Assembly: GCA_049615605.1 (NCBI GenBank)
Contig: JBMZFW010000038.1
Coordinates: forward strand, 1-10,917
Source of the DNA: JAQWUY01 sp049615605
Lineage (GTDB): Bacteria > Pseudomonadota > Alphaproteobacteria > JAQWUY01
Length of the DNA stretch: 10,917 bases
Direction: 5' to 3'
A program made the translations under genes and the position numbers. This document shows positions 6,764 through 10,917 of the stretch, piece by piece. Positions within the stretch are counted from its first letter, which is position 1, and each line of letters starts with the position of its first letter. The notes below the pieces were generated by a model. The model was not told where the DNA came from, ran no database searches, and worked only from the letters and a program-made list of their open reading frames with translations.

Positions 6764-7368
6764 TATACTTTCCACTTCACAAAGTTATCTATTAGTTTAA
6801 GCCCTGCGGTTTGTGATTTTTCTGGGTGGAATTGTGTGGCAATAACATTCCCAGAACCAACAACGGCATTAAATTCTTCCCCATATTCACAAGTTGCAAG
6901 AACATTGTCTTTGTTATCGCAATCAAATACATACGAATGGACAAAATACATATCCGTTCCATTTAATCCATCTAGTACAGGGTGGTCTGATTTTACATTA
7001 ATTTTATTCCACCCCATATGTGGAATTTTGTATTCATTTGCTATGTTAAATTTTCGCACACGACCAGAAATAATATTTAAGCCATCGCTTCCGCCAAATT
7101 CTTCGCCCGTTGTTGATAAGATTTGCATACCAACACAAATTCCAAGTAAAGGCGTGCCATTATTAATTGCCGTATTAATTGCACCAATAATTTCATTGCT
7201 AAGGTTATCCATACACGCACCATAAGCACCAACACCAGGTAAGATAATTTTTTCCGCATTAATAATTTCATCAGCCGTTGAAATTAATTTAGCCGAAGCA
7301 CCACCCGCTTTAACCGCATTTAATACAGAGTGTAAATTACCAACCCCATAATCAATAATTGAAATCAT
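6763..7368 (-). CDS. hisH: Imidazole glycerol phosphate synthase glutamine amidotransferase HisH
   Basis: Class I glutamine amidotransferase that releases ammonia from glutamine for HisF. It has 201 residues. The start MISIIDYGVGNLHSV is typical, with AAGG six bases upstream. Oxyanion-strand motif LPGVGAYGA is at 43-51, and the nucleophile elbow LLGICVGMQ carries Cys78. The remaining triad members His181 and Glu183 lie in QFHPEKSQ. YFVHSYVF (about 145-152) is the conserved block at the HisF interface. It begins 8 bases after the hisB stop and overlaps hisA by one base. Confidence 0.97.
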   Translation of the reverse strand: MISIIDYGVGNLHSVLNAVKAGGASAKLISTADEIINAEKIILPGVGAYGACMDNLSNEIIGAINTAINNGTPLLGICVGMQILSTTGEEFGGSDGLNIISGRVRKFNIANEYKIPHMGWNKINVKSDHPVLDGLNGTDMYFVHSYVFDCDNKDNVLATCEYGEEFNAVVGSGNVIATQFHPEKSQTAGLKLIDNFVKWKV

Positions 7369-7376
7369 AGCAAGCC

Positions 7377-7964
7377 TTATAATTTACCTTTTGTACTTGG
7401 AAGTACATCTGCCATATCAGGGTCAATAGTCTTTGCATGTTTGATTGCTTTGGCAACCGCTTTGAAACAGCTTTCAATAATATGGTGTGAATTTAAACCA
7501 TACAAGTTTTCAATGTGCATATTTGCTTTTGCCGATGTGGCAAAGGCTAAGAAAAATTCACGGAAGACTTCTAAGTCAACTTCGTTAATTTTTTCCGTGT
7601 TAAATGACACATTCCAAACCAAGTACGGGCGACCACAAAAATCAACCACTGCACGGGATAATGTTTCGTCCATTGGAACATACGAATGCCCATAACGATT
7701 AATGCCCTTTTTGTCGCCAAGTGCATTAAGGATTAATTCACCAACCACATAACCCGTGTCTTCCACCGTGTGGTGTGTATCAATGTGTAAATCACCTTTT
7801 GCGGTAATTTCCAAATCCATACCGCTGTGTTTTGCAATTTGTTCCAACATATGGTCAAAGAAACCAATACCCGTATCAATCTTGGCAATACCTTTGCCAT
7901 CAAGATTGATTTTACCACTGATTTTCGTTTCGTTTGTATCGCGTTTAACTTCGGCTGTACGCAT
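7377..7964 (-). CDS. hisB: Imidazoleglycerol-phosphate dehydratase HisB
   Basis: Dehydrates imidazole glycerol phosphate to imidazole acetol phosphate. This is the 195-residue monofunctional form, without the N-terminal histidinol-phosphatase domain of E. coli HisB. Manganese-binding motifs DTHHTVEDT (62-70) and NSHHIIES (158-165) are complete, and GFFDHML (34-40) gives the N-terminal His38. The ATG at 7964 has AAGGA about eight bases upstream. It is the first gene of the his block and lies divergent from the zinc-ribbon gene, with 142 bases between them. As for the other his genes, no odd base composition or damage is seen. Confidence 0.97.
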   Translation of the reverse strand: MRTAEVKRDTNETKISGKINLDGKGIAKIDTGIGFFDHMLEQIAKHSGMDLEITAKGDLHIDTHHTVEDTGYVVGELILNALGDKKGINRYGHSYVPMDETLSRAVVDFCGRPYLVWNVSFNTEKINEVDLEVFREFFLAFATSAKANMHIENLYGLNSHHIIESCFKAVAKAIKHAKTIDPDMADVLPSTKGKL

Positions 7965-7998
7965 TGTTTTATCCTTTTAATTAATTGATAATACAAGC

Positions 7999-8027
7999 AT
8001 TTTGCCATTTTAAGCCATAAAATACAA
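7999..8027 (-). promoter_or_regulatory. Weak candidate promoter for the his operon
   Basis: On the minus strand TTGTAT (8027-8022) is followed after 17 bases by CAAAAT (8004-7999), which would start transcription near 7992 with a leader of about 28 bases before hisB. The -10 is poor. No leader peptide with a run of His codons and no obvious attenuator were seen between this point and the hisB start. Confidence 0.3.
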
Positions 8028-8041
8028 TATTTTTTTAAATC

Positions 8042-8070
8042 TTGTAATGGGTTATTAAAACACTTATAAT
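8042..8070 (+). promoter_or_regulatory. Predicted promoter for the zinc-ribbon and HIT genes
   Basis: TTGTAA (8042-8047), 17 bases, then a perfect TATAAT (8065-8070). The start would fall near 8077, giving a leader of about 30 bases that contains AAAGGGA before the TTG start codon at 8107. Confidence 0.65.
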
Positions 8071-8106
8071 TTAACAATAATTATTAAACAGTAAAGGGAC
8101 TTTAAA

Positions 8107-8364
8107 TTGGCAAAATTTCCAGTTGTAAATCGTTGTATTTCTTGTGGCAGTGAAGACCTTGATATCCCTGTTAAAAAAAATGCCGACACCTTAATAAAAT
8201 GTAATGAATGTGGCAACAAAGACCGTTGGGTAAAAGTTGTGTCAAATTCATTGGTGCGTGTCCGCAAAGAAGCAAGTATTTATTTCCAAGAAAATTTACA
8301 AAAGTTTGAAAAACAACAAGATGAAATAATCAAAAATTTAAAAAATAAAAATAAGGAAAATTAA
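8107..8364 (+). CDS. Small CxxC/CxxC zinc-ribbon protein with charged C-terminal helix
   Basis: An 85-residue protein with a TTG start. There is no closer ATG, and the TTG has AAAGGGA seven bases upstream, so the start is well placed. Cys10-x2-Cys13 and Cys32-x2-Cys35 with the pattern CISCGS and CNECGN form a classic zinc ribbon (about 8-42), a fold used for nucleic-acid or protein contacts. Residues 55-85 are strongly charged and likely helical (QKFEKQQDEIIKNLKNKNKE), possibly a coiled coil. No signal peptide or membrane segment. The HIT gene begins one base after its stop codon, so the two are co-expressed. I do not recognise a named family, and the function is open. Confidence 0.8.
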   Translation: MAKFPVVNRCISCGSEDLDIPVKKNADTLIKCNECGNKDRWVKVVSNSLVRVRKEASIYFQENLQKFEKQQDEIIKNLKNKNKEN

Positions 8365-8365
8365 A

Positions 8366-8725
8366 ATGTCTTATGATAATGAAAATATTTTTGCAAAAAT
8401 TTTAAGGGGTGAAATTCCAAACAATACAATTTATGAAGATGAACATAATTTAGCATTTTATGACATAACACCAGCACGCAAAGTACACGGTCTTATCATT
8501 CCAAAAGGCGCGTTTAAAGATTACACAGACTTTGTGGAAAACGCGACGCCTGAACAAATGGTTTCATTTAACAAAGCGGTTGTAAAAACAGCGGAAAAAT
8601 TGGGAATTAAAGATACGGGATACCGTATTATTTCAAACATCGGCGAACACGGACAGCAAGAAGTCCCACACCTGCACTTTCATATATTGGGCGGGGAAAA
8701 AATCGGCTCACTTGTTTCTAAATAA
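8366..8725 (+). CDS. HIT-family (HinT-like) purine nucleoside phosphoramidase/hydrolase
   Basis: A 119-residue cytosolic histidine-triad protein. N-terminal NIFAKILRGEIP (7-18) and ITPARKVHGLIIPK (34-47) are typical of the HinT branch. The triad motif HLHFH (His102, His104, His106) followed by ILGG is complete, with His104 expected to be the nucleophile. HinT enzymes hydrolyse adenosine phosphoramidates and aminoacyl-adenylates; the physiological role is usually unclear. AAGGA upstream of the ATG supports the start. It is the second gene after the zinc-ribbon gene and is followed by a strong terminator. Confidence 0.93.
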   Translation: MSYDNENIFAKILRGEIPNNTIYEDEHNLAFYDITPARKVHGLIIPKGAFKDYTDFVENATPEQMVSFNKAVVKTAEKLGIKDTGYRIISNIGEHGQQEVPHLHFHILGGEKIGSLVSK

Positions 8726-8746
8726 ACCTATTGGTCTATTATCTGC

Positions 8747-8794
8747 AAAAGGCAATGCTTAATGACGAAATGTCGTCTTCACATTGCCTTTTTT
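8747..8794 (+). terminator. Intrinsic terminator after the HIT gene
   Basis: AAAAGGCAATG (8747-8757) pairs perfectly with CATTGCCTTTT (8782-8792), and the right arm runs into a six-T tract ending at 8794. A second inner stem, GACGA with TCGTC around AATG, lies inside the loop. The reverse strand has only four T after its arm, so it is mainly a plus-strand terminator. Confidence 0.9.
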
Positions 8795-8853
8795 GATTCT
8801 AGCCACAATAGTTTTATTTATTAATTACTTCGCATTGGATTTCTTAACAACAA

Positions 8854-8898
8854 GACCACAAAGTGGTCGCAGGTGCGGACAGGCCGAAGGTGAAGTTC
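8854..8898. other. GC-rich segment with perfect hairpin, function unknown
   Basis: Within the gene-free stretch 8795-8968 these 45 bases are 27/45 G+C, sharply above the AT-rich surroundings. It opens with GACCAC-AAA-GTGGTC (8854-8868), a perfect 6-bp stem with a 3-base loop, followed by a purine-rich GCAGGTGCGG...AGGCCGAAGG run. No tRNA, SRP RNA or RNase P signature was recognised, and no start codon with a ribosome binding site covers it. It may be a dispersed repeat or a structured RNA. The rest of the stretch is plain AT-rich sequence. Confidence 0.4.
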
Positions 8899-8968
8899 AT
8901 ACTATCAGTTTAAAATTATTTATGGGTTTTGCTTGTTCGCGATTTAAGGGATAAATATTTGTTGTGGA

Positions 8969-9424
8969 TTATTTTTTACCATACTCAAGGGTATAAATTG
9001 TATCCGAGAACAAGTAATAACCTTTTTTAGAAATTTTATATCTTTGCGTTACAAATGGATAAAAAACACTTGATTCGCCGTATTTTTCACTTGTGCAAGT
9101 AATTCGTTGAACATATATATCGCCTTTTTCAAACTTAATATTAAGTTCTTTAAACAATTTAAATTCTGGATTTTTAAAAAATTCTTCGTGAGTATAAGTG
9201 TTATATGTCATTTTCATAAGACCTATGCCACAATTAAAAAATGGTCCCCAAGCCTGCCCCCAGTTGAATTCTTGATGTTTGCCAATCCTTGTATTCCCGT
9301 AATCATCGTATTCATATTTTGTATCAGCAAGACTAGTTATTTTCCAATAACCATTTACAGTATTTGCTGCATAGGAAATAAACGGGATAAATAAAAATGG
9401 CATAAGTATTAAAATTTTTTTCAT
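8969..9424 (-). CDS. Small predicted secreted protein, unknown function (A)
   Basis: A 151-residue protein that I do not recognise. Residues 1-19 form a clear Sec signal peptide: Lys2-Lys3, a hydrophobic core ILILMPFLFIPFI, and the cleavage site SYA-A. There is no lipobox Cys. The mature part (about 131 residues) is rich in Tyr, Phe and Trp, looks beta-structured, and has exactly two cysteines, Cys65 and Cys110, which could form a disulfide in the periplasm. The start at 9424 is preceded by a TATAAT box only seven bases upstream and no Shine-Dalgarno sequence. A copy of the small-RNA unit lies just beyond, pointing away. Base use is more AT-rich than in the metabolic genes, in keeping with an accessory region. 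Confidence 0.7.
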   Translation of the reverse strand: MKKILILMPFLFIPFISYAANTVNGYWKITSLADTKYEYDDYGNTRIGKHQEFNWGQAWGPFFNCGIGLMKMTYNTYTHEEFFKNPEFKLFKELNIKFEKGDIYVQRITCTSEKYGESSVFYPFVTQRYKISKKGYYLFSDTIYTLEYGKK

Positions 9425-9430
9425 ATAATC

Positions 9431-9458
9431 ATTATATTACATTCATTTTTTTATACAA
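9431..9458 (-). promoter_or_regulatory. Predicted promoter for secreted protein A, leaderless type
   Basis: Minus strand TTGTAT (9458-9453), 16 bases, TATAAT (9436-9431). The expected transcription start falls at 9424-9425, on or beside the ATG at 9424, so the message would have almost no leader. Confidence 0.55.
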
Positions 9459-9473
9459 CTTTTAATTTTATAC

Positions 9474-9502
9474 TTGACATTTAAGGATTTTTATCCTATA
9501 CT
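9474..9502 (+). promoter_or_regulatory. Consensus promoter with internal operator-like dyad, unit copy 1
   Basis: TTGACA (9474-9479), 17 bases, TATACT (9497-9502): the best -35 in the window and a strong -10. The spacer holds a perfect inverted repeat AGGAT-TTTT-ATCCT (9484-9497) whose last base is the first base of the -10, a place where a bound repressor would block polymerase. It faces the plus strand, where no protein gene follows; the 3' end of secreted protein B lies ahead on the opposite strand. The same arrangement recurs at 10127-10155. Confidence 0.75.
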
Positions 9503-9528
9503 TATTTTGAAAACATCACAAGTGCGTC
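9474..9528 (+). repeat. Duplicated promoter/hairpin unit, copy 1
   Basis: Matches 10127-10181 at 52 of 55 positions without gaps. The block 9483-9528 differs from its partner at only one base (T9516 versus C10169). The conserved part covers the promoter, the dyad, the transcription start and the left hairpin arm; the sequence past 9528 diverges but still folds into a terminator. Confidence 0.85.
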
Positions 9529-9548
9529 TGCATTTCGTGGTGTTTTTT
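9509..9548 (+). ncRNA. Predicted ~40-nt terminated small RNA, copy 1
   Basis: From the promoter at 9474-9502, transcription should begin near 9509. Immediately there, AAAACATCAC (9510-9519) pairs with GTGGTGTTTT (9537-9546) over ten pairs including one G-U, and the run of T reaches 9548. The loop contains AGTGC-GTCT-GCATT, able to form a short inner stem. Nothing of this size could encode a useful peptide, so the product would be an RNA hairpin. Prediction only; the alternative is a terminator that happens to face this way, but no upstream plus-strand gene needs one. Confidence 0.5.
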
Positions 9549-9571
9549 ATTCATGCAATTTAATTAATAAA
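9541..9571 (+). repeat. 31-bp dispersed repeat, copy B
   Basis: Identical to 4821-4851 at 29 of 31 positions. It begins at the end of the right hairpin arm and T-run of small-RNA copy 1 and continues 23 bases past it, ending ten bases before the stop codon of secreted protein B on the other strand. Confidence 0.6.
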
Positions 9572-9580
9572 TATTATATC

Positions 9581-10054
9581 TTACTTTTCATACTCTTCAT
9601 GCACGACATAATCAGAATTATAATATTTTTTACTTGGTTCTACAGGTACAGATGAATAATTTATAACGCCTGGTTTCATGCGCATATAAAGCCCTAATTG
9701 ATTTTCCTCGCCAAAACTCATTACTAATTGACGGAAAGTATTTACCCGAATTGCATCAACCCATGGCTTGCCATCAACATCTATATAAACTTTTTTACCC
9801 CATATAGTCCAAGTAATTTCCCTTGAACCTATATCGCATTTCCCCTCTTTTATTCCGCCATATTGCAGAAAGTAATTTGGATGTCTTTGTTCCAATTTTA
9901 TATAATTATTTTTACCCCATACAGTTCTTTCTTCTATATGAAGTCGTTTGGCAACCTTATCACATTCAATATATATGAATAATTTAGCGTATTCTGAAAC
10001 TGAATAGGCATTAAATGGCGTTAATAAAAATAATATTAAAAGTAATTTTTTCAT
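9581..10054 (-). CDS. Small predicted secreted protein, unknown function (B)
   Basis: A 157-residue protein without a family I can name. The ATG at 10054 is chosen over an in-frame upstream ATG at 10174. It has AAAGGA nine bases before it and a matching promoter, and it begins a standard signal peptide (MKKLLLILFLLTPFNAYS, cleavage near residue 18). The longer frame would run through the repeat unit. The mature protein has two cysteines, Cys31 (IECDK) and Cys73 (GKCDI), two WG-containing segments (TVWGKN, TIWGKK) and a Tyr-rich, acidic tail. It does not align evidently with secreted protein A, though size, export signal and two-cysteine layout are alike. Likely periplasmic or secreted; function unknown. 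Confidence 0.7.
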   Translation of the reverse strand: MKKLLLILFLLTPFNAYSVSEYAKLFIYIECDKVAKRLHIEERTVWGKNNYIKLEQRHPNYFLQYGGIKEGKCDIGSREITWTIWGKKVYIDVDGKPWVDAIRVNTFRQLVMSFGEENQLGLYMRMKPGVINYSSVPVEPSKKYYNSDYVVHEEYEK

Positions 10055-10076
10055 AAATTTTATTCCTTTTTTATTA

Positions 10077-10105
10077 AGTATATATTCAATTTTTAAGGCA
10101 TACAA
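10077..10105 (-). promoter_or_regulatory. Predicted promoter for secreted protein B
   Basis: Minus strand TTGTAT (10105-10100), 17 bases, TATACT (10082-10077). The start near 10070 leaves a leader of about 16 bases carrying the AAAGGA ribosome binding site. Its -35 lies 22 bases from the oppositely directed small-RNA promoter at 10127, so the two could interfere. Confidence 0.6.
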
Positions 10106-10126
10106 CTTAAAATTTAAAAAAGGGGG

Positions 10127-10155
10127 TTGACAATCAAGGATTTTTATCCTATACT
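10127..10155 (+). promoter_or_regulatory. Consensus promoter with internal operator-like dyad, unit copy 2
   Basis: TTGACA (10127-10132), 17 bases, TATACT (10150-10155), with the perfect dyad AGGAT-TTTT-ATCCT at 10137-10150. It is equivalent base for base to copy 1 except in the three bases after the -35. It is preceded by a GGGGG run at 10122-10126. On this strand the ankyrin gene begins 120 bases downstream of the -10, so readthrough past the hairpin could feed it. Confidence 0.75.
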
Positions 10156-10181
10156 TATTTTGAAAACACCACAAGTGCGTC
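10127..10181 (+). repeat. Duplicated promoter/hairpin unit, copy 2
   Basis: Partner of 9474-9528, 52 of 55 identical, 653 bases apart in the same orientation. Beyond 10181 the loop is longer than in copy 1, but the closing arm GGTGTTTT and T-run are again present. Confidence 0.85.
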
Positions 10182-10213
10182 CAAAATTTGGATTTTGCTT
10201 GCGGTGTTTTTTT
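10162..10213 (+). ncRNA. Predicted ~52-nt terminated small RNA, copy 2
   Basis: AAAACACC (10163-10170) pairs perfectly with GGTGTTTT (10203-10210). After one mismatch CAAG (10172-10175) pairs with CTTG (10198-10201), and TCCAA (10180-10184) pairs with TTGGA (10188-10192). Seven T end at 10213. The one base that differs from copy 1 inside the conserved block (C10169) replaces a G-U pair by G-C, so the stem is kept. It could also act as an attenuator in the leader of the ankyrin gene at 10275. Computed by eye; no expression evidence. Confidence 0.5.
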
Positions 10214-10239
10214 ATGTCAAAAATTTAAACAATCACAGA

Positions 10240-10268
10240 TTGTAATAAATATCTATTTTTGATATTAT
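10240..10268 (+). promoter_or_regulatory. Predicted promoter for the ankyrin gene, leaderless type
   Basis: TTGTAA (10240-10245), 17 bases, TATTAT (10263-10268). Transcription would begin about 10275, which is the A of the ATG itself. No Shine-Dalgarno sequence lies between the -10 and the start codon. Confidence 0.5.
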
Positions 10269-10274
10269 ATATTT

Positions 10275-10917
10275 ATGATTAAAAAAATATTAGCAATTAT
10301 TATATCAATGTTTATGTTTTCTAGCGTTTATGCTGGGGAAACAAAAAACCCGCTTGCAACTTTTAAATATTGGAAATTAAATCCATCATACGAAGATGTA
10401 AAACAAAAAATTGATGCGGGTTATAATATACATGAAACTAGCAAATCAACCAAAAGTGATTCTTTAATTTATGCTTCAATGATGACAAAAGATACCAAAA
10501 TAATTCAATTATTAATTGATAATGGTGCAAACATTGAGACTAGAAATGAGCACGGAAAAACACCATTGATGATAACATCTATGACTGGAAAAAATCCCGA
10601 TATTATTGATGTTTTAATTAAAAATGGGGCTGATATTAATGCCGGCAGTTATGGTTATAATGCAATACATCTTGCGGCTGGATCAAATAAAAATCCTGTT
10701 GTTATAGAAAAACTAGTTAAATATGGGGCTGATGTAAATAAAAGGACTTTTGAAAAAAAAGAAAGCCCTTTATCATTAGCCGCAAAATATGGACATGAAG
10801 AAGTCTTTAAGAAATTAATTGAACTGGAGGCTGATGTCTATACCATAGATGGTAATGGGGATAACCTATGGCAAAGAATGAAATTTCAAAGAGTTTATCC
10901 AAAAGATTCATATATTT
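10275..10917 (+). CDS. Secreted ankyrin-repeat protein (3' end cut by window edge)
   Basis: Reading from the ATG at 10275 gives 214 residues open to the right edge. Residues 1-20 are a Sec signal peptide (MIKKILAIIISMFMFSSVYA, cleavage before GE). After a short linker come ankyrin repeats at about 60-90 (IIQLLIDNGANIETRN), 91-124 (GKTPLMI...DVLIKNGADINA), 126-158 (YNAIHLAA...KLVKYGADVNK) and 160-192 (SPLSLAAKYGHEEVFKKLI), each with the TPLHxAA-like and LLxxGADxN halves. A further segment starts at 193. Ankyrin arrays bind proteins; with an export signal the protein may act in the periplasm or outside the cell, where host contact is possible but unproven. It starts divergently from secreted protein B, with the small-RNA copy 2 between. 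Confidence 0.85.
   Translation, partial: MIKKILAIIISMFMFSSVYAGETKNPLATFKYWKLNPSYEDVKQKIDAGYNIHETSKSTKSDSLIYASMMTKDTKIIQLLIDNGANIETRNEHGKTPLMITSMTGKNPDIIDVLIKNGADINAGSYGYNAIHLAAGSNKNPVVIEKLVKYGADVNKRTFEKKESPLSLAAKYGHEEVFKKLIELEADVYTIDGNGDNLWQRMKFQRVYPKDSYI

Noticed and set aside
8107..8364. Zinc-ribbon gene as a ribosomal protein such as bL36 or uS14
   Set aside because: The CxxC pairs fit a generic ribbon, but the remaining sequence and the acidic/basic helical tail do not match any ribosomal protein I know.
8854..8898. tRNA or SRP RNA gene in the GC-rich island
   Set aside because: No T-arm GTTCRA, no cloverleaf, and no SRP GGAAG-type apical motif were found.
10055..10174. Upstream extension of secreted protein B to an ATG at 10174
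   Set aside because: It would hide the signal peptide, run through the repeat unit, and ignore the good AAAGGA before the ATG at 10054.
9510..10210. Integron attC sites or a cassette array
   Set aside because: The hairpin arms lack the RYYYAAC/GTTRRRY core pair, and the cassettes do not end at the repeat as integron cassettes do.
9474..10213. CRISPR array
   Set aside because: Only two copies, 653 bases apart, with genes between them; no spacers of regular size.

Overview
The window reads as a piece of an AT-rich alphaproteobacterial chromosome. The organism is an inference from gene content: an alphaproteobacterial-type PyrE, an HspQ/YccV protein, a Paracoccus/Rickettsia-like sdhCDAB order, and a hisB-H-A-F-E block. 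A complete-looking part of the histidine pathway argues against classical Rickettsia. A secreted ankyrin protein and low GC suggest a host-associated or gut lineage, but this is not proven.

Layout. Positions 1-931 (minus strand): hspQ followed by pyrE, which runs off the left edge. Positions 932-1069: divergent promoters. Positions 1070-4806 (plus strand): a tightly packed operon sdhC-sdhD-sdhA-sdhB plus a ureidoglycolate lyase (AllA) family gene, all joined by overlaps or abutting codons. Positions 4807-4957: convergent intergenic space with a large nested palindrome. Positions 4958-7964 (minus strand): histidine genes in transcription order hisB-hisH-hisA-hisF-hisE. Positions 7965-8106: divergent promoters. 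Positions 8107-8725 (plus strand): a small zinc-ribbon protein and a HIT-family nucleotide hydrolase, closed by a clear intrinsic terminator. From 8800 to the right edge the window turns accessory: two small predicted secreted proteins of unknown function on the minus strand, a secreted ankyrin-repeat protein on the plus strand (cut by the right edge), and two near-identical copies of a compact promoter-plus-terminator unit.

The core genes work together conventionally. SdhA/SdhB keep every recognisable flavin, substrate and iron-sulfur residue, and HisH/HisF would form the imidazole glycerol phosphate synthase that feeds HisB. The membrane anchor of Sdh is the exception: both positions that normally ligate haem b are non-histidine (Tyr in SdhC, Val in SdhD), while the quinone-site residues remain.

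The strongest candidate for something undescribed is the duplicated unit at 9474-9548 and 10127-10213. Each copy has a consensus TTGACA-17-TATACT promoter with a perfect AGGAT-N4-ATCCT dyad inside the spacer. A hairpin and T-run follow at once, so each should make a 40-52 nt RNA. Each copy sits divergently upstream of a small secreted-protein gene.
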